From NCBI GenBank assembly GCA_900314855.1, contig OMWZ01000020.1, positions 1-53,919 of the forward strand: a stretch of DNA of 53,919 bases, read 5' to 3'. The notes below the pieces were generated by a model that did not search any database, was not told where the DNA came from, and saw nothing but the letters and a program-made list of their open reading frames with translations. The position numbers and the translations under genes were made by a program. Origin of the DNA: an uncultured Selenomonadales bacterium. GTDB lineage: Bacteria > Bacillota > Negativicutes > Acidaminococcales > Acidaminococcaceae. The stretch's first letter is position 1, and each line of letters begins with the position of its first letter. Positions 40,401-48,053 of this stretch are shown here, in pieces.

Positions 40401-40433
40401 AAAAAACTCCGCCATGTCCATGGCGGAGTTTTT
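40401..40433. terminator. Bidirectional terminator
   Basis: Very strong stem: AAAAACTCCGCCATG pairs with CATGGCGGAGTTTTT over a 2-nt loop. Confidence 0.93.
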
Positions 40434-40540
40434 GTGTTACCCGGTTTTAAAATCGTTGTCTTTGCGTTGCTTCGTCCCTCCCGCGGCCGCGTATGGCCAG
40501 GGCGGTCCGGCGGTGCCGTGGCGTTGTATCCGCACCCGCG

Positions 40541-41497
40541 TTACTTGACGTTGTCGGCCCGTTCCAGGAAGCTCCGCAGGATATCGCAGGACTGGTTGAG
40601 CTTTTCCTGCTCTTCCGGCAGCAGCTGTACCTCGAGCACCTTTTCGATGCCTTTCCGGCCGATGACGCAGGGAACACCGCAGGCGACATCGGTCTGACCA
40701 TATTCGCCCTGCAGGACCGTGGAGCAGGGCCAGACCAGCTTTTGGTCATGCTGGATGGCGGAGATGAGCATGCCCGCCACATTGGCAATGCCGAATTCCG
40801 TGCAGCCTTTACCGTCGATTTCCACGTCGCCGGCGCGGCGGATGCGGGTCTGCAGCTCGTCGAGACTGATTTTGCGCAGGGACGACCGCTTCTTCCGCAA
40901 TTCCAGGAAGGGGACGCCCTGGATGGAAACATGGGACCAGACCGGGAAGCTCGAATTCCCGTGTTCGCCCATGCAAAAACCCTGGATGGAATGGCGGGAA
41001 ACCCCGGTTACTTCGTGCAGGACCCGCATCATGCGGAACGTTTCGAGGCTGGTCCCCGTGCAGAAGCAGCGATGGGGATCCCAATCCATCTTGCGGCGGA
41101 TGTATTCGCAAATAATATCGGCAGGATTGGAAATACTGATCATGATGCCGCGAAAATTTACCTTCCGCAAATGGCCGATGACTTCCCGGGCTGACCGGAT
41201 GGAGTCGTCGAACATATCCAGGCGGGTCTCGCCGGGCCGGCGGGAACGACCGAAGGCGATCACCAGGAACGAGGCGTCCTCCAGATCTTCGTACGTTCCT
41301 TCGCATACCTTGCAGTCCCGGCGGCAGAGCGCTCCGGCGATGCTGTCGTCCAGATCCATGGCTTGGCCGGCCGCCTTATGGGGAACAATATCAATCAACG
41401 CAATCTGGTCCGCCTCGCCGGACTGAATCAAATTCAAAGCAACATGGGAGCCGACATGGCCGCTGCCGACAATGACGACTTTACGCGGTTTTATCAT
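40541..41497 (-). CDS. Divergent lactate/malate dehydrogenase family protein
   Basis: 318 aa. NAD-binding VVIVGSGHVGSHVAL and Asp36 (LIDIV) are typical of the family. The specificity loop reads GRSRRPGETR: Arg86 stands where L-lactate dehydrogenases have Gln102 and malate dehydrogenases have Arg. The catalytic relay Asp168 is Glu (TSLETFRM), and the His195 motif is MGEHGNS instead of EHGDS. Arg171 and the His are kept. The Thr of the LDH C-terminal specificity site is retained (CTEFGIA). Substrate may be oxaloacetate or another 2-oxo acid. It is a relative, not a textbook LDH. A minus-strand TATAAT lies at 41550-41555. Confidence 0.8.
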   Translation of the reverse strand: MIKPRKVVIVGSGHVGSHVALNLIQSGEADQIALIDIVPHKAAGQAMDLDDSIAGALCRRDCKVCEGTYEDLEDASFLVIAFGRSRRPGETRLDMFDDSIRSAREVIGHLRKVNFRGIMISISNPADIICEYIRRKMDWDPHRCFCTGTSLETFRMMRVLHEVTGVSRHSIQGFCMGEHGNSSFPVWSHVSIQGVPFLELRKKRSSLRKISLDELQTRIRRAGDVEIDGKGCTEFGIANVAGMLISAIQHDQKLVWPCSTVLQGEYGQTDVACGVPCVIGRKGIEKVLEVQLLPEEQEKLNQSCDILRSFLERADNVK

Positions 41498-41652
41498 CCT
41501 GAAATCCTCCTTTGTGATGCCCTAAAGACGCGGGTTCAATTTCAGTTCCATTATACTATAAAAGCGAGGAAAATACTTCCACGTTACAAACTTTTCGGAA
41601 CTTTCAGAGGCGCCTGACAAAAGATGTCCCTCTTTCCGCTGTTCATAAATAG

Positions 41653-41681
41653 TTGCTTATAAAGGTATAATGATATATGAT
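41653..41681 (+). promoter_or_regulatory. Promoter of the structured leader RNA
   Basis: TTGCTT (41653-41658), 17 bp, TATGAT (41676-41681), in a strongly AT-rich stretch. A second -10-like TATAAT lies at 41666-41671. Confidence 0.6.
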
Positions 41682-41687
41682 AGATAT

Positions 41688-41930
41688 GTAAGTAGAGCTT
41701 AGTTGCTATATAGCCGAATCTTTCGAGGAGGACACCGATAGGCCGAAGTCCTGTCTGTCACATTCCCGACCTTTGGGAACGCGGGCTGCGAGCGGGGTTT
41801 CGGGAACACGAAATGAAGCGGTTATAGTAAAAATTCTACTGCGGGAAAAGCCTGTACCGGCTGGACCTGGGAGAGAGGAAGGGAAGTTGGCGACGAAACG
41901 ACGTTAGTGGGACGCAAGCGAGACTCGAGG
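41688..41930 (+). ncRNA. Candidate structured RNA upstream of the RHH-like gene
   Basis: About 240 nt with no open frame but several hairpins: AGGAC/GTCCT (about 41727-41751), TTCCC/GGGAA (41763-41779), TTTCG/CGAAA (41798-41813), AGTA/TACT (about 41826-41840) and AGCC/GGCT (41849-41862). Purine-rich blocks such as GTGGGACGCAAGCGAGACTC near the 3' end look conserved in style. A promoter precedes it and a small gene follows, so it is either a cis-regulatory leader or a standalone RNA. The remaining 41498-41652 bases of this gap hold only the promoters of the flanking genes. Confidence 0.5.
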
Positions 41931-41936
41931 TGCATT

Positions 41937-42149
41937 ATGGGACGAGCAAAAAAAGACGGACGTCGCGTCAACTTCTACATGAAGACAGACGTATTGGAAC
42001 TCTTGGAACGTTACAGCGAAGAAGTGGGGCAAACAAAAACGGAAGCGACGGAGCGGATTTTGAAATCCTATCTGGAAGAATACTTTCGCAAAGCCCACAC
42101 AGGACCCCATTCCACTGGCTCAGGCTATACGGGTATGTGGAAGATCTAA
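41937..42149 (+). CDS. Small ribbon-helix-helix-like protein
   Basis: 70 aa from the ATG at 41937 (GAGGTG upstream; a GTG at 41907 would add residues from the RNA). The VNFYMKTDVLELLERYSEEVG core followed by KTEATERILKSYLEEYF has the strand-helix-helix pattern of RHH/CopG-type DNA-binding proteins. The last 20 residues are low in complexity. No toxin partner is seen next to it. 42150-42398 then holds no supported gene, though one other frame stays open to 42292. Confidence 0.6.
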   Translation: MGRAKKDGRRVNFYMKTDVLELLERYSEEVGQTKTEATERILKSYLEEYFRKAHTGPHSTGSGYTGMWKI

Positions 42150-42398
42150 CCCGATCCTTTACGGACGGCCGGCAAGCCGCCAGGGCTTTTGCCGAAGAAA
42201 AAGACGGACAGACACAGCCGATTAGGGGCGGCAAGGTTTTCCGAAAAAAACAAAAAAAGAGTGGAAAGTTTCTCGAAAAAGTAGTAGAATAAGGAATCGA
42301 GAAAAGTCCATCCCCCGCTGGTTCTGCAGCCGCACCATGCGAGATGTAGAGTCTGTCCTGACGGGAATGCCCTGCCGGGCCTTGGCCTTTTCTATTAT

Positions 42399-42475
42399 GC
42401 TCGGATAGCTCAGTTGGTTAGAGTGCTGCCCTCACATGGCAGAGGTCCTGGGTTCGAGCCCCAGTCCGAGTACCA
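42399..42475 (+). tRNA. tRNA-Val (anticodon CAC)
   Basis: 77 nt including encoded CCA. Acceptor GCTCGGA/TCCGAGT with a G-T first pair, D-arm GCTC, anticodon arm CTGCC-CTCACAT-GGCAG with anticodon CAC at 42433-42435, T-arm CTGGG-TTCGAGC-CCCAG. The prophage remnant begins just downstream, so its 3' end is a likely integration site. Confidence 0.95.
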
Positions 42476-42571
42476 GGAAAAGCAACCCCGAAACCGCGAT
42501 AACAATATTTTCCCTTTAACTTGTTTCAAGTAACGACTATTGACGACTATTTGGCAGTGTTTAGCACTAAA

Positions 42572-42595
42572 CCGCCCCCCGAACCGCCCCCCGAA
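42572..42595 (+). repeat. Tandem 12-bp repeat
   Basis: Two exact adjacent copies of CCGCCCCCCGAA, 100 bp past the tRNA. Could be a slippage product or part of an integrase arm-binding region. Nearby, ACGACTATT occurs twice around 42533-42551. Confidence 0.8.
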
Positions 42596-42716
42596 ATCCT
42601 GATTTTCCGGGGCCATAATCAGGCCGCACAAAATGCCCTATATGCAAAACAAAACCGCCGCACAATAAATCAATCGTACAGCGGTCTTTTCTTTTGTCTG
42701 CGTGTGTCCTGCGCGA

Positions 42717-42890
42717 TTAGTTTTGCAGGATGCACTGCTTCCTGGATGCGGATTTCCGGGGTTCCCGTTTTTTGACGACTTCAGCCCGTAACTTTTGATT
42801 GTACCCGGGCATCGAATGCTCGTACATGGACAACGTGGTTGTGGCGGTCGAGTGGCCTAGAATCTGCGCGGCGATTTTGTCGTAAACGAT
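42717..42890 (-). pseudogene. Tyrosine integrase, C-terminal fragment
   Basis: 57 in-frame residues on the minus strand ending in TAA. AAQILGHSTATTTLSMYEHS carries the GHS box and the nucleophile Tyr of phage integrases, and YNQKLRAEVVKK follows as a typical tail. Upstream of about 42890 the frame stops resembling an integrase and meets a portal-like fragment on the other strand, so most of the gene has been deleted. Its 3' end lies 241 bp from the tRNA, consistent with an attachment-site-proximal int gene. Confidence 0.82.
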
Positions 42891-42931
42891 GGGGAAGCAG
42901 CGGTTTCCCGCCGTGGTCTTCGAGGTGTTGA

Positions 42932-43237
42932 AACGGTATCACGCCGGAAAGCAAGGTAATCCAGGATCCGTCGGACGGCGACTTCGGCTTGCCGGAGTTC
43001 TACGACCTGACGTGCGATCTGTATCCCAAAGGAATCAAGGTCCATCATTCTTCCCGGATTGTGCGTTTCATCGGGCAGCAGTTGCCGTACTTCGAGCAGC
43101 TAGCCGAGAATTACTGGGGCGCGAGCGAGATCACCGGTATGTGGACCAACATCACCGATGAGGACATCGAAAAGGCTGATGATACCATCCAGGACCCCAA
43201 CGAGGGTATGGGTGGCATGGATGGACTCCTGGGATAA
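42932..43237 (+). pseudogene. Phage portal protein (DUF1073-like), internal/C-terminal fragment
   Basis: Frame open from 42932, after a TGA, to the stop at 43237, about 100 residues. DFGLPEFYDL, KVHHSSRIVRFIGQQLP and NYWGASEITGMW match the pattern seen in DUF1073 phage portal-like proteins (GxPxxY, HxSRxxRF-G, WG-S). The N-terminal part is missing, so the protein is not functional as a portal. A TTG at 42989 could start a shorter peptide. Confidence 0.65.
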
Positions 43238-43550
43238 GAGGAAACATCCCAGGGGAGGAATCCCTAACAACACGGGACAGTTCTCTAAAGCAGGCGGTGG
43301 CAAGAACAGCTTGAAAAATTCCAGAAACAATGGTAATGTGAAGACGTCAAGGAAGAGTGAACATCGGCCTCGAGCGATTAAACTGCCCAAGGAAGAATAT
43401 GCGAGAGTGATCAGCGCATTAAATACTAATCTCACAAAAGAAGAACGGGAAATGCCATTTTTAGCTAAGGCAATCGGTGATCATTTATATTTTATCAGGA
43501 ACCGTGGTTTCAGTGATTATGTTGTACTCAGGAGGGTTAAAATCAAATGA
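43221..43550 (+). CDS. Phage head-morphogenesis-type C-terminal domain, toxin-like remnant
   Basis: 109 aa from the ATG at 43221, overlapping the portal fragment. KRKHPRGGIPNNTGQFSKAGGGK resembles the KHPR-x-x-G-x-F linker common in SPP1 gp7-like or portal-associated phage proteins. The C-terminal half (SALNTNLTKEEREMPFLAKAIGDHLYFIRN) resembles the small nuclease-like domains found at the ends of such proteins (PBECR type). It is probably the tail of a longer gene, now truncated. Activity cannot be claimed. Confidence 0.5.
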   Translation: MDSWDKRKHPRGGIPNNTGQFSKAGGGKNSLKNSRNNGNVKTSRKSEHRPRAIKLPKEEYARVISALNTNLTKEEREMPFLAKAIGDHLYFIRNRGFSDYVVLRRVKIK

Positions 43551-43789
43551 CTGATTGGAACCAAAGGATGCCGCAGCCAAAGGGGCTGGAAAAACAAATG
43601 GTAGATAAGTTGCGTACAGTATGGAATAACGATGAATTTATATTTGCTAATAGGCTGGTTATAAAAACAGACGATGAGCGTAGGGAAGTCATAGAAGCCA
43701 TCGAATCTGGAAAAATTACCACTCCTTCCGATATGGTCCTGTATGCGAACCAGATTTGTGAAGACCGGGGAGATGATCCCTATGGATAA
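43547..43789 (+). CDS. Small phage-associated protein, possible immunity partner
   Basis: 80 aa, acidic and soluble: MTDWNQRMPQPKGLEKQM, then WNNDEFIFANRLVIKTDDERREV. Start overlaps the preceding stop (ATGA), so the two are translationally coupled. Family not recognised with confidence. Position after a toxin-like C-terminus suggests an immunity or antitoxin role, but an ordinary phage accessory gene is equally possible. Confidence 0.6.
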   Translation: MTDWNQRMPQPKGLEKQMVDKLRTVWNNDEFIFANRLVIKTDDERREVIEAIESGKITTPSDMVLYANQICEDRGDDPYG

Positions 43790-44102
43790 CATCCGAATCA
43801 TTTACCGTATTCTATCCGTGCTGGAAGCCAGCATGGATACAGAAACATTCGATGAGCGTAGCCTTTCACCGGAAACCATGGGAATCACCTGTGCCAGGCT
43901 TCTATCCCTGCTGCGTATGCTGATCCAGGAAGGCCTGATAGAAGGGATTTCCGTGGACACAGATGCAGCCGGAAATTTCCTGGTCAGCAAGGAACGTCCA
44001 CGGCTTACCCTGAAGGGCCTCGAGTACCTGAACGAAAACAGCTTGATGCAGCGGGCCATGAAGATGGCAAAGGAAATCAAGGACTGTATCCCCGGAATTT
44101 AA
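43782..44102 (+). CDS. YjcQ-like phage protein
   Basis: 106 aa from the ATG at 43782 (GGGGAG upstream), overlapping the previous gene by eight bases. NIRIIYRILSVLEASMD, LSPETMGITCARLLSLLRML and a winged-helix-like ending LIEGISVDTDAAGN match the YjcQ family of small phage/prophage proteins. YjcQ proteins look like winged helices and their function is unknown. Confidence 0.65.
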   Translation: MDNIRIIYRILSVLEASMDTETFDERSLSPETMGITCARLLSLLRMLIQEGLIEGISVDTDAAGNFLVSKERPRLTLKGLEYLNENSLMQRAMKMAKEIKDCIPGI

Positions 44103-44134
44103 AACTGCTTACGTAAAAACGTGAGCGGTTTTTT
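44103..44134 (+). terminator. Terminator at the end of the prophage remnant
   Basis: AACTGCTTACGT pairs with ACGTGAGCGGTT (two G-T pairs), loop AAAA, then a T run. Confidence 0.85.
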
Positions 44135-44152
44135 CATGCCCCAAACAGGAGG

Positions 44153-44863
44153 CTAGGTGCCGTGGCAAGAAAAGACGGTTTCTGTTTCTCCCCGTTCCAC
44201 GACGCGGCCCCGGTTCATGACCAGCATAGTATCGCATAACTGGCGGGCCAAGCGCAGATCGTGCGTAATAAACAGGCAGGCAATCTGATGACGCTGGCAG
44301 GATGCCTTGATCAGACTGGCGATTTCTTCGCGGATGCTGACATCCAAGGCGCTGGTGGCTTCATCGCAGATCAACAGTTTCGGACGCAGGCACAATGCCC
44401 GGAGTACTGCGGCGCGCTGGCATTCCCCGCCGCTGACCTGATGGGGATAGCGGTCGAGATGATCCGGCGACAGATGGACTTCCCGCAGTAACTGCTCCTT
44501 TTCTTCCCGGCCAAGCTGGATGTGATAATTGCGCAGGCCTGCCTGGATGCTTTTTCCCAGGGTAAAACGGGGATGGAAGGAGCGGATGGGATTCTGGAAA
44601 ACCATTTGCAGCTTCCGGTACAGCTCTTTCTGGTGGCGGGAAGGCAGATAGGTAATATCGCGGCCCTCGAAGAGAATCTGGCCGCTGTCGGGCTTGGCAA
44701 ACTGACAGAGGAGCCGGCCCAGCGTACTTTTTCCGGATCCGCTTTCCCCGACGATCGCCATCATCTCCTTTTCTTCCAACGAAAAGGAGACGTCGTCCAC
44801 GGCACGAAAAGGGACGCCTCCCCGTTCATATGTTTTTACGAGATGATTTACCGCAAGGAGCAT
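44153..44863 (-). CDS. Opp/Nik-type ABC ATPase, second (F/E-like)
   Basis: 236 aa. Walker A VGESGSGKST, signature VSGGECQRAAVLRAL, Walker B LLICDEATSALDV, switch His FITHDLRLA. QNPIRSFHPRFTLGKSI is typical of OppF/NikE-like subunits. It lacks the C-terminal oligopeptide-transport extension, as in nickel-type or short variants. Last gene of the operon; its start overlaps the previous gene by 16 bp. Confidence 0.92.
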   Translation of the reverse strand: MLLAVNHLVKTYERGGVPFRAVDDVSFSLEEKEMMAIVGESGSGKSTLGRLLCQFAKPDSGQILFEGRDITYLPSRHQKELYRKLQMVFQNPIRSFHPRFTLGKSIQAGLRNYHIQLGREEKEQLLREVHLSPDHLDRYPHQVSGGECQRAAVLRALCLRPKLLICDEATSALDVSIREEIASLIKASCQRHQIACLFITHDLRLARQLCDTMLVMNRGRVVERGETETVFSCHGT

Positions 44864-45645
44864 GGAACCGACTCCTTTCTCATGCCGGCAAGGGTAAGGA
44901 GGCGCTCCGTGTAGGCCGCGCCGGGATGGGCGAGGAGACGCCCTGCCGGTCCATAATCTTCCACCTGGCCCTGGCGCAGAATCAGCAGGGTATCTGCCAG
45001 ATACGCCGCCAGACGGATATCGTGGGTGACGAGAACAATCGCGGTCTGATGATAACGACGCAGGCGCAGCAGGGCGTCGGCCATCTTTTTCTGGGTCACG
45101 CTGTCTACGGCGGAGGTCGGTTCATCGGCCAAAAGCAGTTGGGGAGGCAGGAGGAGGGGGAACAGGAGTCCTGCTCGCTGCACCATGCCTCCGGATAATT
45201 CCTGCGGGTACGAAGAGAGGCTGCCTGCCGGCAAATCAAGGACCGCGGTCCGGTCGGCCGCGGTCGCGGCGAATTCGCTGCGACCCATGCCGGCCACGCG
45301 GGCCGCGTCCCATAATTGCTCGTAAAGGGTGCGCACAGGGCAGAAAGAGGACAACGAATCCTGGAATACATAACTGATGCCCCGGCCCCGCAGCGGCAGC
45401 CAGTCTCCCTGCTGGCGCAGGGGACGCCCCGCGAAGGCCATGTTGCCATGAATCACGTGGATCCCGCCGGGCAGCATTCCCGCGCAGGCTTTCAGGAGAG
45501 TCGTCTTCCCGCTGCCGGATTCTCCTACGATAACCAGGATTTCCCCCTGTTGGAGGGAGAAGCGGACGTTTTCCACGAGGGGGCGATCCCCTATGGCAAT
45601 GGTGATTTCTTCGAGCGTAAGCAAGGACGGCCGCGTCTCTGTCAT
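44848..45645 (-). CDS. Opp/Nik-type ABC ATPase, first (D-like)
   Basis: 265 aa. Walker A VGESGSGKTT, signature ELSGGMVQRAGLLFPLLL, Walker B LLLADEPTSAVD, switch His LVTHDIRLAAYLAD. The SISYVFQDSL-type Q-loop segment reads GISYVFQDSLSSFCPV. Pairs with the following ATPase as a heterodimeric motor for the B and C permeases. Confidence 0.92.
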   Translation of the reverse strand: MTETRPSLLTLEEITIAIGDRPLVENVRFSLQQGEILVIVGESGSGKTTLLKACAGMLPGGIHVIHGNMAFAGRPLRQQGDWLPLRGRGISYVFQDSLSSFCPVRTLYEQLWDAARVAGMGRSEFAATAADRTAVLDLPAGSLSSYPQELSGGMVQRAGLLFPLLLPPQLLLADEPTSAVDSVTQKKMADALLRLRRYHQTAIVLVTHDIRLAAYLADTLLILRQGQVEDYGPAGRLLAHPGAAYTERLLTLAGMRKESVPCSLR

Positions 45646-45681
45646 ACTATCATCCTTTTCTGTATGGATGGAATCTGGTCG

Positions 45682-47229
45682 TTATGGCATGTCCAGTTCC
45701 GGTGTAATCTCATAATAATCGGACGGGTGGGCCGTGAAGCCGGTTACTTTCTTTTTCATGACGAAACTCATCTTGAGGAACGACGCGTATAATACGGCGT
45801 TATCCTTGAGGATCTGCTGCTGGATGCGGATTGCCAGGGCATTTCTCTGTGTACGGTCCAATGTATTGTGCAATTCGTTGATCCAGACGTCCACCTGGGG
45901 GTTGCTGTAATAGCCGTTATTGTAAGGCTGGCCCGAATAGATTTTGCTCATGAGGTAGTATTCGGGATCCCCTGTGGGAGCGGTCACGATGGCCTGGGCG
46001 TAGATGTCGTAATCGCCTCGTTTCAGGAACTCCTTATAGTTGTCGGTCGCGTTGACATTCAGTTTGATCCCGATGCTTTTCAGGGCCGACTGGGCGTATT
46101 CGGCAAGAAGGGGCAGTTCCTGGCGCGAGGTGTAGGTCAGCCAGCGCAGCGTCAGGGGCTGGCCGTCCTTTGTGACATAGCCGTCGCTGGTCGTGTTCGT
46201 ATAGCCCGCTTCCTTCAGCAGGGCCTTGGCTTGTTCCGGATTGTATTGGGGACCATTCAGGCCTTTGCCGTACGGTGTCGTGTCCGGGAACGCCCCTGTG
46301 GCGGCCACGCCGTTGCCATTTAACAAGACGCTTACGAATTTGTCTTTGTCCAGGGCCAGCGTGATGGCTTGGCGCACCCGGCTGTCCTGGAGCGCCGGCG
46401 TCTTGAAATTCATGGCCGCCTGATACACGCGGGACGTGGCAGTGGAACTGATTTTGTATTTGCTTGTATCCCGGAAATTCGACAGACTGGCATAGGGAAG
46501 GCCCTGGACGGCGTCGAGTTCCCCGCTTTGCATCGCCAGGGACAGGGAGTCCCCATCGGTGATGCTCCGGACGATGATCTTGTCCATTTTGGGCTTGGTC
46601 TGCCCCCAATAATTTTCGTTCTTTTTCAGTTCCAGCCCTCGGTCGTCCACCTTGATCGCCACGTACGGCCCGGTGCCGACGGCAATCCGGTCCTGGATGC
46701 CCGCTTTCATGTCGATGATGGCACCGTAAGGATCGGCCAGATAATAAATCAGGGCCGGCACTTTTTCCGAGGAGTGGAGGGTAACGGTCTGGCCGTCCGC
46801 GGTAATCTTGTCGATTTTCAGGTCGTGAGGCGCCCGGTCATTGCGCCGGATCAAATCTTCCAGACAGGCCTTGACGGCTTCCCCCGTCACTTTTTTTCCG
46901 TTGGAAAAGGTAATGTCATCCCGCAGCTTGAGTTTCAGTGTATGGTCGTCGACCTGCGTATAGGACTCGGCCAGCCAAGGCTGGACATTCATTTCCTTGT
47001 CGAATTTGAAGAGCGTTTCCCCTACGCCATAGCGGACGGTGCTCCAGCCGCAGTAGGTGTCATGAGGGTCGGTACTGGCGTTCTGCATGGCCGGTCCGTA
47101 GGCCATGGTCCCGTAATGAAATACTTTTCCGGCTTCTTTCGCCGGGCTGCCCGTACCAGAGCCGCAGCCGCATACAAGTAAGGCTGCGCCCAGCAGGGCC
47201 GTGAGCAGGCAGTGGAGTTTGTGGTTCAT
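45682..47229 (-). CDS. ABC substrate-binding lipoprotein, SBP_bac_5 (OppA/NikA-type)
   Basis: 515 aa. Lipobox near residues 19-22 (LLVCGCGSG). Domain I/II hallmarks: GVGETLFKFDKEMNVQPWLAESY, DDITFSNGKKVTGEAV, VGTGPYVAIK, ENYWGQTKPKMDKIIVR, DSRVRQAITLALDK, and near the end PSDYYEITPELDMP. The family binds peptides, nickel complexes, heme or opine metallophores. No motif here fixes the ligand. The nearby metal-sensor fusion and a LarA enzyme (nickel user) make a metal complex worth testing. Confidence 0.92.
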   Translation of the reverse strand: MNHKLHCLLTALLGAALLVCGCGSGTGSPAKEAGKVFHYGTMAYGPAMQNASTDPHDTYCGWSTVRYGVGETLFKFDKEMNVQPWLAESYTQVDDHTLKLKLRDDITFSNGKKVTGEAVKACLEDLIRRNDRAPHDLKIDKITADGQTVTLHSSEKVPALIYYLADPYGAIIDMKAGIQDRIAVGTGPYVAIKVDDRGLELKKNENYWGQTKPKMDKIIVRSITDGDSLSLAMQSGELDAVQGLPYASLSNFRDTSKYKISSTATSRVYQAAMNFKTPALQDSRVRQAITLALDKDKFVSVLLNGNGVAATGAFPDTTPYGKGLNGPQYNPEQAKALLKEAGYTNTTSDGYVTKDGQPLTLRWLTYTSRQELPLLAEYAQSALKSIGIKLNVNATDNYKEFLKRGDYDIYAQAIVTAPTGDPEYYLMSKIYSGQPYNNGYYSNPQVDVWINELHNTLDRTQRNALAIRIQQQILKDNAVLYASFLKMSFVMKKKVTGFTAHPSDYYEITPELDMP

Positions 47230-47234
47230 ACAGA

Positions 47235-48050
47235 TTACCTCGTTGTTTTCGCATCCGCCAAATCCCGCAGGCTATCGGCAAAAAGCTGGAACAGGGCTAC
47301 GGTCGTGAAAATCGCGGCGCCGGGGACGAAGACCGTCCAAGGCGCGGTCTGCAGCAGGTTGCGCGCGCCGCTCATCATGGATCCCCACTCGGCGGCCGGC
47401 GGGGCGGCGCCGAGTCCCAGGAAAGAAAGACCGGCGATTTCCGTGATGATGGTACCAATCTCAAGGGCGGCAGTGACCAACACGGGGCCGATGATTTCCG
47501 GGAGAATCTGGAGGAGCAGGATCTTGAAGGAAGAAAATCCGTTCATACGGGCCGCCTCGATGTAATACTCGTGACGCAGGGGCAGGACCTGATTGCGGAC
47601 GAGGCGGGTATATTTGGGCCAGGCGACAAGCGTAATGGCCGCGGCCGCGTTGAGGGTGCCGCCGCCCAGTATGCCTGCTACGGCGATAGCGAAGACCATG
47701 GGGGGAAACGCGAGGAATACATCGGTCAGGCGGAGCAGGACGGTCGTAATTTTTCCCTGATGATAGCCGCAAAACAGGCCGAGGAAGGATCCGAAGGAAG
47801 AGGCGGCAAGGGCGACCGCCAGCGCGGTGCATACCGTCGTTTTGGCGCCGGATAACGTACGGGACAGCAAATCCCGGCCGTAACGGTCTGTCCCCAGCCA
47901 GTGGATGGCATCGGGCGGCCGGAGCGCCCGGGTCAGGTCCTGATCGTAAGGGCCGAACGGCAGGACATAGTCTGCCAAAAGAGACACGACGAGCCCCAGC
48001 AGGAGGAGGGAGAGAAATAAGTAAAAACGCCGTTGTTTCGTCTTGGGCAT
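47235..48050 (-). CDS. ABC permease, OppC/NikC-type
   Basis: 271 aa with about six membrane helices. N-terminal DAIHWLGTDRYGRDLLSRTLSGA is the hallmark of the C-type subunit, and the EAA loop is EAARMNGFSSFKILLLQILPE. It ends 5 bp before the binding-protein start on the minus strand. Forms the channel with the B-type permease. Confidence 0.95.
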   Translation of the reverse strand: MPKTKQRRFYLFLSLLLLGLVVSLLADYVLPFGPYDQDLTRALRPPDAIHWLGTDRYGRDLLSRTLSGAKTTVCTALAVALAASSFGSFLGLFCGYHQGKITTVLLRLTDVFLAFPPMVFAIAVAGILGGGTLNAAAAITLVAWPKYTRLVRNQVLPLRHEYYIEAARMNGFSSFKILLLQILPEIIGPVLVTAALEIGTIITEIAGLSFLGLGAAPPAAEWGSMMSGARNLLQTAPWTVFVPGAAIFTTVALFQLFADSLRDLADAKTTR

Positions 48051-48053
48051 GGG

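Larger units (their letters stand above)
42399..44134. mobile_element. Decayed prophage remnant at tRNA-Val
   Basis: Between the tRNA and the terminator at 44134 lie an integrase C-terminal fragment, a portal-protein fragment, a phage-type C-terminal domain and two small phage-like genes. Base composition and codon use differ from the GC-rich flanks. I could not find a second copy of the tRNA 3' end, so the far attachment site is lost or altered. Confidence 0.75.

Noticed and set aside
41905..41930. c-di-GMP-I riboswitch, because of GTGGGACGCAAGC
   Set aside because: Only this block resembles GEMM-I; the required CACAGGGCAAACC block and the closing stem are absent upstream and downstream.
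42889..43161. 90-codon plus-strand frame in the prophage scar
   Set aside because: It overlaps the portal-like frame for most of its length, and its translation shows no family similarity.
44130..44160. Second attachment site (copy of the tRNA-Val 3' end) closing the prophage remnant
   Set aside because: No copy of the T-arm or acceptor sequence could be found there or elsewhere in the window.
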